This document shows, piece by piece, positions 17,120 to 25,585 of a DNA stretch of 32,680 bases (the stretch's first letter is position 1; every line of letters starts with the position of its first letter). The stretch comes from CAZNRY01 sp964575675 (GTDB lineage: Bacteria > Eisenbacteria > RBG-16-71-46 > CAIMUX01 > VGJL01). A program made the translations under genes and the position numbers. Under the pieces are notes generated by a model that was given only the letters and a program-made list of their open reading frames with translations, made no database searches and was not told where the DNA came from. The DNA is taken from assembly GCA_964575675.1 (NCBI GenBank), contig CAZNRY010000020.1, forward strand, positions 1-32,680, in the 5' to 3' direction.

Positions 17120-17446
17120 ATGGACAAGCAACCTCCCCAGGGTCCGATGCCCCAGGGCCAGATGCAGGTGACGATCGACCCGCCCGTAGCGGAGGGGCTC
17201 TACGCGAATCTCGTTCTCCTTGCCCACTCCTCCTCCGAGTTCATTCTCGACTTCGCACGGATGCTCCCGGGGATCGCGCAAGCGAAAGTCCACGCCCGCA
17301 TCATCATGACCCCCCAAAACGCACGCTCCCTGCTCCGAGCCCTCGAGGCGCGGGTCGAGTCCTACGAGTCTCAGTTCGGCAAGATCCCTGGCCAGGCCGA
17401 GCCGGTCCCTTCAAGAGATATCGGCTTCAAAACGGAGACTCCTTAA
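17120..17446 (+). CDS. DUF3467 domain-containing protein
   Basis: This is a small conserved bacterial protein of unknown function. It has 108 residues from ATG at 17120, which has GAGAGGAG just upstream; a longer frame from 17060 has no ribosome site. The DUF3467 core is unmistakable: VTIDPPVAEGLYANLVLLAHSS, then FILDFARMLPGIAQAKVHAR and IIMTPQNARSLLRALEARV. The N-terminus is rich in Pro, Gln and Met. It lies 41 bases before the aminotransferase gene on the same strand and probably opens that operon. It is divergent from the kinase/receiver pair. Confidence 0.9.
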   Translation: MDKQPPQGPMPQGQMQVTIDPPVAEGLYANLVLLAHSSSEFILDFARMLPGIAQAKVHARIIMTPQNARSLLRALEARVESYESQFGKIPGQAEPVPSRDIGFKTETP

Positions 17447-17487
17447 GCGATTCGAGCTCTGCTAAGAGATCGATGGGAGGTGCTGTG

Positions 17488-18705
17488 ATGGCAGGGTTGA
17501 CGGTCTCCCGCAGGGGCCAGTCGGTCCCCCCCTCGCCCATTCGCAAGCTGGTCCCCCTGGCGGATGAAGCGCGCCGCCGCGGGATTCACGTGCACGGATT
17601 GAACATCGGGCAGCCGGACATCCCGACCCCCGAGGTCATGTGGGAGGCCCTCCGTAGGGATCTCCCCCGGACCCTTGCTTACTCCCCCTCCGGGGGCATC
17701 CCGGAACTGCGGGAGGCGTTTTCGGGCTACTACGCGGGGCATGGAATCCGCTTGGGCTCGGAGGAGATTCTCGTCACGGCGGGCGGGAGCGAGGCGATCC
17801 TATTCGCCATCGCCGCGGTGGCGGACCCCGGGGACGAGGTCGTGATACCCGAGCCGCTCTACGCGAACTACCTCGGGTTCTCCCGCCTGCTCGGGGTCGA
17901 GGTTCGGCCCCTCACATGTTCCGCCGACGAGGGATATCACCTCCCGAACTCCGAGGCTTGGGAAAGGGCGATCACGCCCCGGACCCGCGCCATCCTGCTC
18001 TGCAATCCCGGGAACCCGACCGGAACGGTCTACGAAGATGCGGAGATCGAGCGTGTCGTCGAGTTCGCGGAGCGCCACGACCTCTTTCTCATCGTCGACG
18101 AGGTCTATCGCGAGTTCTGTTACGATGGCCGCGTCCACCGTTCGGTCCTGACCTTGAAGGGGATCGACGAGCGAGTGATCCTGGTTGATTCGATCTCGAA
18201 GCGTTTCAGCGCCTGCGGGGCGAGAATCGGCTGCCTTGCCACCCGCAACCGCCAGGTCTTCGAGACCTGCATGCGATTCGCCCAGGCCCGGCTTTCGCCG
18301 CCCGGCCTGGGGCAGATCGCGGTCGTTCCCGCCCTTTCCCTTCCCAGGAGCTACTATGACGGCTTCGCCCGGGAATTTCAGACCCGCCGCGATCTCGTCA
18401 TCCGCGGCCTGGGAGCAGACCCGCGGATTCGCTGCCGTCCGCCTCGGGGGGCCTTCTATGTGATGGCCTCGCTCCCCGTGGACGACGCCGAGACGTACGT
18501 CCGATGGGTGCTGACCGAGTACCAGAAGGACGGTGAGACGGTGATGGTTGCGCCGGGGGATGGGTTTTACGCAACGCCAGGGATGGGCAAGCAAGAGATC
18601 CGGATCGCCTATGTCTTCGAGGAGAAGGTATTGAGCCGGGCCGTTTCGATCCTCGTCGATAGCCTGCAGGCGTATCCCGGAAGCAACGATCGAAAGGAGA
18701 CTTGA
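17488..18705 (+). CDS. PLP-dependent aminotransferase, class I (aspartate aminotransferase-like)
   Basis: The enzyme moves an amino group between an amino acid and a 2-oxo acid using pyridoxal phosphate. From ATG at 17488 (GGGAGG seven bases upstream) it has 405 residues; longer frames upstream overlap DUF3467 and lack support. Key elements are LNIGQPDIPTP (38-48), the cofactor site NPGNPTGTVY (173-182), DEVYREF (204-210), the PLP lysine Lys238 in SISKRFSACGARIG, and RIAYVFEEK near the C-terminus. The start SVPPSPIRKLVPLADEA and the whole pattern resemble the aspartate aminotransferase group of Bacteroidetes. It ends one base before the inositol-phosphate synthase gene, so the two are coupled. 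Substrate not provable from sequence. Confidence 0.9.
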   Translation: MAGLTVSRRGQSVPPSPIRKLVPLADEARRRGIHVHGLNIGQPDIPTPEVMWEALRRDLPRTLAYSPSGGIPELREAFSGYYAGHGIRLGSEEILVTAGGSEAILFAIAAVADPGDEVVIPEPLYANYLGFSRLLGVEVRPLTCSADEGYHLPNSEAWERAITPRTRAILLCNPGNPTGTVYEDAEIERVVEFAERHDLFLIVDEVYREFCYDGRVHRSVLTLKGIDERVILVDSISKRFSACGARIGCLATRNRQVFETCMRFAQARLSPPGLGQIAVVPALSLPRSYYDGFAREFQTRRDLVIRGLGADPRIRCRPPRGAFYVMASLPVDDAETYVRWVLTEYQKDGETVMVAPGDGFYATPGMGKQEIRIAYVFEEKVLSRAVSILVDSLQAYPGSNDRKET

Positions 18706-18706
18706 G

Positions 18707-20014
18707 ATGAGCGTGACGATTCAGCCTGCCAAGGGAAAGCTCGGCGTTCTCATGCCCGGACTCGGCGCCGTCGCCACGACATTCATCGCGGGGGTGGAGG
18801 CCGCCCGCCGTGGGACCGGATCCCCATACGGAAGCCTCACACAGATGGGAACGATCCGCCTTGGCAAGCGCACCGAGAATCGTTCGCCAGCGATACGCGA
18901 TTTCGTCTCCCTCGCCACGCTCGACGACATGGTCTTCGGCGGCTGGGACCCAATCCCCGACAATGCGTATGAGGCGGCAAGAAAGGCTGGAGTCTTGCGA
19001 GAGGCGCAGATCGAGGAGCTCCGCCCCGGGCTCGAATCGATCGAACCGATGGCCGCCGTCTTCGACAATCGCTGGGTCAAGAAGCTGCACGGCACGCACG
19101 TCAAGCAGGGCAAGACGTTGATGGAAAAGGCCGGGGCTTTGCGCGAGGACATCCGCCGATTCAAGTCGGAGAAGGGGTGCGATCGCCTCGTGATGGTCTG
19201 GTGCGCCTCGACCGAGATTTTCTTGAAGCCGTCGGCCGTTCACGAAACGATCGAATCCTTCGAGCGCGGGCTCCGCGAGAACGACCCCGAGATCGCGCCG
19301 AGCATGATCTACGCGTACGCGGCGATCATGGAAAACGTCCCCTTCGCGAACGGCGCGCCCAACCTGACCGCCGACATCCCTGCCCTGGTCGCCCTCGCCC
19401 GCGACCGAAACGTGCCCCTCTCGGGCAAAGATTTCAAGACGGGCCAGACCTTGATGAAGACGATTCTCGCACCGGGCTTCAAGTCGCGTTTGATCGGGGT
19501 CTCCGGCTGGTTCTCGACCAACATTCTCGGCAACCGTGACGGTGAAGTCCTGGACGATCCGGAATCGTTCAAGACGAAAGAGGAGAGCAAGCTTTCGGTA
19601 CTCGACTCGATCCTGCAGCCGCACCTCTATCCGGAGCTCTATGGAGACCTCTATCACAAGGTGCGGATCAACTACTATCCGCCGAGGGGCGACAACAAGG
19701 AGAGCTGGGACAACATCGACATCTTCGGATGGCTCGGCTATCCGATGCAGATCAAGATCAACTTCCTCTGCCGGGACTCGATCCTCGCCGCCCCGATCGT
19801 TCTCGATCTCGCACTCTTCATGGACTTGGCCCAGCGGGCCGGCATGCGCGGGATCCAGGAGTGGCTGTCATTCTATTTCAAGAGCCCCATGCACGCGCCC
19901 GGCCTCTATCCTGAGCACGACCTCTTCATTCAGCTCATGAAGCTCAAGAACACCCTCCGCTGGATGAAGGGAGAGGATCTGATCACGCACCTTGGGATCG
20001 AGTACTACGACTAA
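18707..20014 (+). CDS. ino1: Inositol-3-phosphate synthase
   Basis: MIPS converts glucose-6-phosphate to 1L-myo-inositol-1-phosphate with bound NAD, the first step to inositol lipids or inositol-based solutes. The 435-residue protein has the NAD-binding LGVLMPGLGAVATTFIAGV at 12-30, then GSLTQMGTIRLGKRTE, VFGGWDPIPDNAYEAA, MVWCASTE, the active-site segment SGKDFKTGQTLMKT with its lysines, SGWFSTNILGNRDGEVL, and NIDIFGWLG. Its size and the GSLTQMGTIRLGKR segment match the Bacteroidetes-type MIPS. The ATG lies one base after the aminotransferase stop with AAAGGAGA upstream. Its TAA overlaps the stop codon of the convergent FAH-family gene. No inositol monophosphatase or phosphatidylinositol synthase is in the window. 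Confidence 0.95.
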   Translation: MSVTIQPAKGKLGVLMPGLGAVATTFIAGVEAARRGTGSPYGSLTQMGTIRLGKRTENRSPAIRDFVSLATLDDMVFGGWDPIPDNAYEAARKAGVLREAQIEELRPGLESIEPMAAVFDNRWVKKLHGTHVKQGKTLMEKAGALREDIRRFKSEKGCDRLVMVWCASTEIFLKPSAVHETIESFERGLRENDPEIAPSMIYAYAAIMENVPFANGAPNLTADIPALVALARDRNVPLSGKDFKTGQTLMKTILAPGFKSRLIGVSGWFSTNILGNRDGEVLDDPESFKTKEESKLSVLDSILQPHLYPELYGDLYHKVRINYYPPRGDNKESWDNIDIFGWLGYPMQIKINFLCRDSILAAPIVLDLALFMDLAQRAGMRGIQEWLSFYFKSPMHAPGLYPEHDLFIQLMKLKNTLRWMKGEDLITHLGIEYYD

Positions 20015-20853
20015 CCGGCCACGACGGGATTCTCGAGGACGCCAATCCGCTCAATTTCGATCCGGACTCGGTCGCCCGCCTTGAGGAACACCGGCGGATC
20101 GCGGAACACCCCCACGCCCGATGGGGTGCCGGTCGCGATGAGGTCGCCCGGACAAAGGGTCATTTGCCGGCTGATGTAGGCGACCAGATCGAACACGTTG
20201 AAGATCAGTTGATCGGTCCGGCTCTGCTGCATCATCGCGCCGTTCCAATCCGAGCGGATCGCGAGTCCGTGCGGGTCCGGCAGCGCTCTGGCCAGCACGA
20301 TCCATGGACCACACGGACCGAATGTGTCGAAGCTCTTTCCCCGGATCCATTGCTTGTCCCCGTACTGCGCCGCGCGGCCTGACACGTCGTTCATGTTCGT
20401 GTAGCCGAGGATCGCGGCCCGGTCCCCCCCGGCGTCCACGTTGCGCGCTGTCGCGCCGATCACGACAGCCAGCTCCGCCTCCGCATCGGCCTTCCCCTCC
20501 TGAGGCGGGATCCGAATCGGATCTCCGTGGCCGATCAGGCAGCTCGGCGCCTTCATGAACAGAAGCGGCGCCTCCGGCGGCTTCTTGCCCTGTTCGAGCG
20601 CATGGTCGAGGTAGTTCAAGCCGACCGCGACTATCTTCGATGGGTTCACGATCGGAGGCCCGAACCGCTTCCCCTCGATCGCACGCCAGTCCTCGATGGC
20701 CGCCCCGGCGGCCGCTTCCATCTCATCGGCGAGGAACCCCTCCTCCAGCGCCTCCCTCCAGGAACTCGCCGATGCGTCCAGGTAGCGCGCACCGTCTTCC
20801 GAAATCCAGACCGGTCTCTCCCCTCCCGCCGGTCCGATGCTTGCCAATCGCAT
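20011..20853 (-). CDS. Fumarylacetoacetate hydrolase family protein
   Basis: FAH-family enzymes cleave or isomerise beta-dicarbonyl compounds such as acylpyruvates, oxaloacetate and catabolic dioic acids. From ATG at 20853 the protein has 280 residues; AGGAGG lies six bases upstream. Metal ligands are visible as the E-x-E pair in DAEAELAVVIG (Glu125, Glu127) and Asp156 in NMNDVSGR. QWIRGKSFDTFGPCGPW, LIFNVFDLVAYIS and IATGTPSGVG follow. The N-terminal 60 residues are a variable lid. A frame extending to 20970 lies inside lpxL and is rejected. The ATG overlaps the lpxL stop (TGATG), and the TAG overlaps the stop of the convergent MIPS gene. Substrate unknown. Confidence 0.9.
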   Translation of the reverse strand: MRLASIGPAGGERPVWISEDGARYLDASASSWREALEEGFLADEMEAAAGAAIEDWRAIEGKRFGPPIVNPSKIVAVGLNYLDHALEQGKKPPEAPLLFMKAPSCLIGHGDPIRIPPQEGKADAEAELAVVIGATARNVDAGGDRAAILGYTNMNDVSGRAAQYGDKQWIRGKSFDTFGPCGPWIVLARALPDPHGLAIRSDWNGAMMQQSRTDQLIFNVFDLVAYISRQMTLCPGDLIATGTPSGVGVFRDPPVFLKAGDRVRIEIERIGVLENPVVAG

Positions 20854-21767
20854 CAAGCGCCTCCTTTCGCGTTCGAAGGAAGCCCCGGCGGCTGCGTCTT
20901 CCACCTCCGGTGCATCCAGAACCACTGTTCCGGGTACTCTCGGACGTACTCCTCGAGCATCCGGCTCCAAAGCTCCGTGTAGGCCACGATGACGGCGGTC
21001 TCCTCCCTACCCGCCGGAACCAAGATCGGTGGGCGAAGCTCGAGGCGATAGCGCCCATCGGGTCCACGCAGGGTGAAGCCGGGAAGAATCGGCACACCGA
21101 ACCGCTGCGCCAGCCTCACGGGGCCGACCGCCGTCGAGGCGGGCCGACCCATGAACTCGACGAAGACTCCGTCGCGCCCCGCGTCTTGATCCGCCACGAT
21201 CGCGACCAGATCCCCCCTGCGAAGGGCCTTCATGATCCCGCGCAGATCCGTTTCGGCCGAGAGAACGCCGACGCCGGTCCCCCGGCGGATCCGATCCATG
21301 AGATCGCCGACCCGGCGGTTGTGTTGCCGGCCGACCACGACCTGAGTCGGGTAGCCGAGCGCGGGAAGCAGCGCGCCGCCCCACTCCCAGTTGCCGAAGT
21401 GTCCCGTGAGAAGAATCGCGCCCCGCCCCTGCGCGGCGATCCACTCGACGTGCTCCCTGCCCCGAATCTCTCCCATGCCGATGATCGTTTCCTTCGAGAG
21501 GTGCGGGAGCCGCGCCGCCTCGATCGCGGTCTGTGCGAAGTTGCGGTAGCACGATCGCGCGACCTGCAGGATCTCCTCCTCGCCTTTCTCCGGGAACGAC
21601 TTCCTCAGATTGTCGAGGCAGACCGTCCGGCGGATGCGCACCAGGTCGAACAGGACGTCCCCGATGCCGCGCCCCATCGCCAAGGCGGCCCGCCGCGGGA
21701 TCGAGCGCGCGAGCCGGAGGAAACTCGAGAGGGCGGCGTACTCGACCCAATCCGAGAACTCGCTCAT
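20853..21767 (-). CDS. lpxL: Lipid A biosynthesis lauroyl/acyl acyltransferase family (LpxL/HtrB-like)
   Basis: LpxL-type enzymes add a secondary acyl chain to Kdo2-lipid IVA at the inner membrane, consistent with an LPS-bearing outer membrane. From ATG at 21767 the protein has 304 residues, the family size. The catalytic H-x4-E motif is HFGNWE (His123, Glu128), preceded by GRGAILLTG and followed by VVVGRQHNR, ADQDAGRDGVFVEFMG and RPASTAVGP. The start overlaps the dprA stop as ATGA; a much longer frame covers dprA and is a shadow. The N-terminal hydrophobic stretch is weak. Phosphatidylinositol mannoside acyltransferases share the fold, but the diderm context favours LpxL. Confidence 0.9.
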   Translation of the reverse strand: MSEFSDWVEYAALSSFLRLARSIPRRAALAMGRGIGDVLFDLVRIRRTVCLDNLRKSFPEKGEEEILQVARSCYRNFAQTAIEAARLPHLSKETIIGMGEIRGREHVEWIAAQGRGAILLTGHFGNWEWGGALLPALGYPTQVVVGRQHNRRVGDLMDRIRRGTGVGVLSAETDLRGIMKALRRGDLVAIVADQDAGRDGVFVEFMGRPASTAVGPVRLAQRFGVPILPGFTLRGPDGRYRLELRPPILVPAGREETAVIVAYTELWSRMLEEYVREYPEQWFWMHRRWKTQPPGLPSNAKGGA

Positions 21768-22894
21768 CGCAACGAACCGACGCGCTCGAACCTCGCCCCA
21801 TGGAGGCGCCTCACCCTCCCCGCGAGCTCGAGTCTCCCGAGCGACGCCAGTAGATCGGCCGGAGCGCGGCGGGTCGATCGGGCGAGTGCATCCAAGTGCC
21901 GGCTTCCGTGCCGCAGGGCCTGAAGGAGGAGTTCGTCCACGTCGCCGAAGAGCGATTCCGGCATCTGCCCTGCCGTCTTCGGTCCGGTTTCGGACCGCCC
22001 GCCGTCCACCCCGAGAATCGACAGGAGATCCGCGGCGGAGACCACCACCGCCGCACCCGTCTGCAGAAGGCTGTTCGGTAGAACGGACCCTTCGTGCACG
22101 GGATCGCGCGGAACCGCGACGACCTCCCGTCCGAGGGAGAGCGCGTGATCGACGGTTGAACGGGCGCCGCTGCGACCCTTCCCCTCCACGATCACCAGAA
22201 CTGACGCGAGCGCCGCAAGGATTCGATTCCGCCGGGGAAAGTGGAGCGGCCGCGGCTCCATGCCTTGAGGAAACTCGCTGACGAGGGCGCCGGAGGCCGC
22301 GATGGCCTCCGCGAGCCCCGCATGGCTGGGCGGCGACGGCCGGTCCACCCCTCCCGCTAGGACGGCCACGGTGCGCCCCCCCGCGTCCAGGGCACCGCGA
22401 TGGGATGATCCATCGATGCCCAGCGCGAGTCCGCTGACCACAGTGACGCCGGCGCATGCAAGATCTCGCGCAATCGAACGCGCGAGGGCGAGTCCGTTGT
22501 CTGAAGCGTGGCGCGCCCCCACGATCGCAACCGCGGGGTCATCGGGACGATGAAGCCGACCATGGACGTACAGCGCGGCCGGAGGGTCGTGGAGCTCGGT
22601 CCAAAGCCGGCCGAGCCACCCTCCCTCCTCGGGGGTCTGGATCGAGAACCCCCGAGCTTCCGCCGAAGCTTCCGCGCGTGCGGCGGCCTCCACGCCCGGC
22701 TCGCGAGCGAGGAGCCATGCGAGGTCGGACGGACGCAAAGGAAACTCCGTCTCGATGTCCGCGCGCGCCGCGGGCAAGGGCGGGGGGGAGCCGCCCCTCC
22801 GTCTTACGACCTCCGCAAGGGCGAGCGGCCGCAGGTGAGGCCGAAGAGACCACGCGATCCAGCGAAGACGGCGGTCTCGCGCGGTCTCATCCAT
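21764..22894 (-). CDS. dprA: DNA processing protein DprA
   Basis: DprA loads RecA on incoming single-stranded DNA during natural transformation. From ATG at 22894 the protein has 376 residues: an N-terminal part with a helix-hairpin-helix/SAM-like look, the Rossmann-type DprA core (AIVGARHASDNGLALA, VTVVSGLALGIDGSSHRGAL, TVAVLAGGVDRPSPPSH, LVSEFPQG, FPRRNRILAAL, RSGARSTVDHAL) and a C-terminal winged-helix-like segment (HLDALARSTRRAPADLLASLGRL). In the usual motif GVDxxYP the tail reads GVDRPSPP. It overlaps the obg stop by eight bases and the lpxL start by ATGA. No other competence genes are nearby. Confidence 0.93.
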   Translation of the reverse strand: MDETARDRRLRWIAWSLRPHLRPLALAEVVRRRGGSPPPLPAARADIETEFPLRPSDLAWLLAREPGVEAAARAEASAEARGFSIQTPEEGGWLGRLWTELHDPPAALYVHGRLHRPDDPAVAIVGARHASDNGLALARSIARDLACAGVTVVSGLALGIDGSSHRGALDAGGRTVAVLAGGVDRPSPPSHAGLAEAIAASGALVSEFPQGMEPRPLHFPRRNRILAALASVLVIVEGKGRSGARSTVDHALSLGREVVAVPRDPVHEGSVLPNSLLQTGAAVVVSAADLLSILGVDGGRSETGPKTAGQMPESLFGDVDELLLQALRHGSRHLDALARSTRRAPADLLASLGRLELAGRVRRLHGARFERVGSLR

Positions 22895-24020
22895 CCGCGA
22901 TTCGTTCCTCCCTTGGCCCCCCATGCCCGACATACCAGCGACGGGGCCAAGGGGTCGCCCCGAGCTCCTCGCCCCGATCCAGGCGCTCGCCGAATGGAAG
23001 CGGCGATTCGATGGCATCGGAGGCAGGCTCCGTCAGCGCCGGTTCGGCGGGCACTGCCTCAAGGAGCTGGCGCAGCCGCCCGAGCAGATCCTCCACGCCC
23101 TCGCCCGAATGCGCCGAGAAGACGACGCTGGGGGACCCGGCCGCGGCAGGAGGGTTCCAACCCTCGCCCACGAGATCGGAGCGGCTGAAGGCCACGAGAA
23201 ACGGCCGCCGCGCTAGGGCGGGGCTGAAACTCATGACCTCGTGCCGCAGGACCGTGAGATCCTCTTCCACCGAGTCTGAGAGGCTGTCGATCATGAAGAG
23301 GAGAACGCGGGTCCTCTCGACGTGTTTCAGGAACCGGACGCCGAGCCCCTTTCCGGCACTCGCGCCCTTCACGAGACCGGGAATGTCCGCCATTACGAAG
23401 CTGAAAAAACGTCCCACGGCGACAATCCCAAGATTGGGCTCGAGGGTCGTGAACTCGTAGTCCCCAATCTTGGGACGCGCGTTCGATACCCGGGCGAGAA
23501 GGGTCGACTTTCCGACGTTCGGCAGGCCAACGAGGCCGACATCCGCGAACAGCTTCAACTCGAGGGCGAGCTGGCGGTTTTCCCCCTCGCCGCCCGGCGT
23601 CGAGATCCGCGGGACTCTCCGCGTGGAAGACTTGAATCGCGCGTTCCCCTTTCCCCCTTTGCCGCCCTTCGCAACGAGGAAGGAGGCGCCCGGCACGGTC
23701 AGGTCAGCGATCCACTCTCCGGTGCGGGCATCCCGGACGATCGTTCCGACGGGAAGCGGGATCAAGCAGTCCCCGCCCCGTCTTCCGGAACACTGTTTCC
23801 CCATCCCGTGGCCGCCCCGTCCCGCATCGAACAGGGTTTGGTGTCGCAGATGCAACAGGGTCCGTAGGTCGGGATCGACCAGGAGGATGACACTGCCCCC
23901 GTCTCCCCCGTCGCCTCCGTCGGGTCCCCCTTTCGGGACGTACTTCTCGCGACGGAAGCTGACGCAGCCATTTCCCCCGCTGCCCGAAACGACCCGGATT
24001 CGAGCCTCGTCAACAAACAT
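22887..24020 (-). CDS. obg: GTPase Obg/CgtA
   Basis: Obg is an essential GTPase in 50S ribosome assembly and stress control. The 377-residue protein has the glycine-rich Obg fold (1-158, with GGPDGGDGGDGGS and AKGGKGGKGNARF), then a G domain with the P loop GLPNVGKS (165-172), the switch region YEFTTLEPNLG, DIPG (212-215), and SAHSG (G5). The G4 motif, usually NKxD or TKxD, reads SRSD at 279-282. There is no recognisable OCT C-terminal domain; the last 50 residues are low-complexity and basic. ATG at 24020 follows the fmdB stop by six bases, with TGAGG upstream. It is the centre of the tatA-to-FAH operon. Confidence 0.95.
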   Translation of the reverse strand: MFVDEARIRVVSGSGGNGCVSFRREKYVPKGGPDGGDGGDGGSVILLVDPDLRTLLHLRHQTLFDAGRGGHGMGKQCSGRRGGDCLIPLPVGTIVRDARTGEWIADLTVPGASFLVAKGGKGGKGNARFKSSTRRVPRISTPGGEGENRQLALELKLFADVGLVGLPNVGKSTLLARVSNARPKIGDYEFTTLEPNLGIVAVGRFFSFVMADIPGLVKGASAGKGLGVRFLKHVERTRVLLFMIDSLSDSVEEDLTVLRHEVMSFSPALARRPFLVAFSRSDLVGEGWNPPAAAGSPSVVFSAHSGEGVEDLLGRLRQLLEAVPAEPALTEPASDAIESPLPFGERLDRGEELGATPWPRRWYVGHGGPREERIADG

Positions 24021-24026
24021 GGGGCC

Positions 24027-24344
24027 TCAGTCCTTTTTCTCCGGTCCGTGCGGTCCCTTTTCGGCGGGGGCCCCGCCGTCCTTCCGGCCGTCCGACTTCC
24101 CCTCGGACGCGGGAGCCACTTTCGGGCCGCTCTGCTCGTCCTTCGCTTTGCTCTTGTAGTCGGCGGAACGGTAGTCCGTCGCGTAAAACCCGCTCCCCTT
24201 GAAGAGGAGCCCCGACCCCGCGCCGATGCGCCGCCTGATCGTCGAACCGCAGCGGGGGCATCGCTTGCGGGGCTTGTCTGTCATCTTCTGAACTAACTCG
24301 AACTCATGACCGCAACTGTCGCACACATAATCATATGTGGGCAT
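24027..24344 (-). CDS. FmdB family zinc-ribbon protein
   Basis: This is a small zinc-ribbon protein of the FmdB/CxxC_CXXC_SSSS family; the original member was proposed to regulate formamidase, but the family's role is unproven. The 105-residue protein starts MPTYDYVCDSCGHEFELVQ; the zinc ligands are Cys8, Cys11, Cys29 and Cys32. The conserved SGLLFKGSGFYATDYR follows at about 44-59. The tail from about residue 65 is a low-complexity Lys/Gly/Pro/Glu stretch, likely disordered. It lies 29 bases after the aminotransferase gene and six before obg. Confidence 0.92.
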   Translation of the reverse strand: MPTYDYVCDSCGHEFELVQKMTDKPRKRCPRCGSTIRRRIGAGSGLLFKGSGFYATDYRSADYKSKAKDEQSGPKVAPASEGKSDGRKDGGAPAEKGPHGPEKKD

Positions 24345-24373
24345 AGGCGCTTACCCCTTATCGCAAAGATAGC

Positions 24374-25585
24374 CTACTTCTGCGGGGCAGGTCCGAGCCG
24401 CACGAGAGCATCTCGCATGAGCCCCAACCCCTTCTCGAGGGACTCGTCCGAGGCTGCGAACGAGATCCGAAGGTGTCCCGGCGCGGCGAATGCAGAGCCC
24501 GGCACCGTGGCAACGCCCGTCTCATCGAGAAGCCATGAGACCAGTTCTCCATCGTCAGAGATCCCGTCCGAGCCTGGGCGGGGCCCCAGGAATGCCGAGA
24601 CCCGCGGGAAAAGGTAGAACGTCCCTTCGGGGGCGAACAGCTCGAGCCCCGGGATGCGATCCAGGCATCGCAGGCAAAGATCGCGCCTGCGCTCGAAGGC
24701 GGCCCTCATCGGCTCGATGCTCGCACCGCCGGCCCGAAGCGCGAAAAGGCTCGCCTCCTGCGAGATCGAGCAGGGATTCCCGCACTGATGGCTCTGGATC
24801 GCGGAGGCAGCCTGAATCCAATTGGCGGGGCCCGCGGCGTAACCGATTCGCCAACCCGTCATCGAGAAGGCCTTCGATACGCCGTTGACGACCGCAACCC
24901 GCGATCGCATCTTCGGCTCGAGCAGAGCGATGCTCGAATGCCGGCGGCCGTCGAACAGAATGCGCTCATAGATCTCGTCCGTGATCACCCAGAGACCGGC
25001 CTCGATCGCCGCGCGCCCGAGCGCGCGCAGTTCATCGTCCCCGTAGACCGACCCCGTTGGGTTGCACGGGCTGTTGAGAAGAAGACCAACGACGCGAGGC
25101 CCGAGCGCGCTGCGGAGGGCATCGGGCGTCATCTTGAATCCGCTCTCGATCGACGTCTCGACGAAGCGGGTCTCGCCCCCCAGAAGTCGAATCATCGGCG
25201 GGTAGCTTACCCAGGTCGGCGTCGGGACGATCACTTCTTCACCAGGGCTCAGGACCGCGGCCAGCAAGTTGTGGATCGAGTGCTTCGCCCCGCTGGAGAC
25301 GAGGATCTCGCGCGCGGGATCGTAGACGATGCCGTTCTCGTCGCGGAGCTTTGCCGCGACCGCCTCCCTGAGCTCGATCGTTCCCATCGGCGACGTGTAG
25401 CGCGTCTTGCCCTGCCGGATCGCCTCCGCTCCGGCCTCGCAGATCTCGGCAGGAGTCGGGAAATCCGGCTGGCCGACCCCGAAATTGAAGACCTCGCGCC
25501 CCTGCCGGCGCAGTTCTCTGACCTTCTCATCGACGGCCCCCGTCTCCGACAGCCCGACCCGCGAAGCGAACTGCGACAACTTCAT
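24374..25585 (-). CDS. Aspartate aminotransferase-like PLP enzyme (class I)
   Basis: This is a class I/II aminotransferase, probably acting on aspartate or a similar amino acid. From ATG at 25585 the protein has 403 residues. Visible motifs are FNFGVGQPDFPTP (33-45), SSGAKHSIHNLL, NSPCNPTGSVY (171-181), TDEIYERILFDG, the PLP lysine Lys238 in VSKAFSMTGWRIGYAAGP, and LRISFAASDE near the end with the substrate-carboxylate arginine. The pattern fits the thermostable AspC subgroup with its prephenate/aspartate relatives. The start overlaps the coaD stop as ATGA, with GGAGGAAGGGGAG upstream. It differs in sequence and context from the aminotransferase at 17488. Confidence 0.92.
   Translation of the reverse strand: MKLSQFASRVGLSETGAVDEKVRELRRQGREVFNFGVGQPDFPTPAEICEAGAEAIRQGKTRYTSPMGTIELREAVAAKLRDENGIVYDPAREILVSSGAKHSIHNLLAAVLSPGEEVIVPTPTWVSYPPMIRLLGGETRFVETSIESGFKMTPDALRSALGPRVVGLLLNSPCNPTGSVYGDDELRALGRAAIEAGLWVITDEIYERILFDGRRHSSIALLEPKMRSRVAVVNGVSKAFSMTGWRIGYAAGPANWIQAASAIQSHQCGNPCSISQEASLFALRAGGASIEPMRAAFERRRDLCLRCLDRIPGLELFAPEGTFYLFPRVSAFLGPRPGSDGISDDGELVSWLLDETGVATVPGSAFAAPGHLRISFAASDESLEKGLGLMRDALVRLGPAPQK

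Noticed and set aside
16987..17487. N-terminal extension of the plus-strand aminotransferase
   Set aside because: It reads through the DUF3467 gene in another frame; ATG at 17488 has a good ribosome site and matches the family N-terminus.
20853..22457. A 534-codon minus-strand frame that includes lpxL
   Set aside because: The first 230 codons lie in another frame of dprA and are Arg/Gly-rich with no motif; lpxL starts at 21767 with an ATGA overlap.
22894..23017. N-terminal extension of DprA to 23017
   Set aside because: It would lie inside the obg coding region; ATG at 22894 gives the family start and a short overlap with the obg stop.
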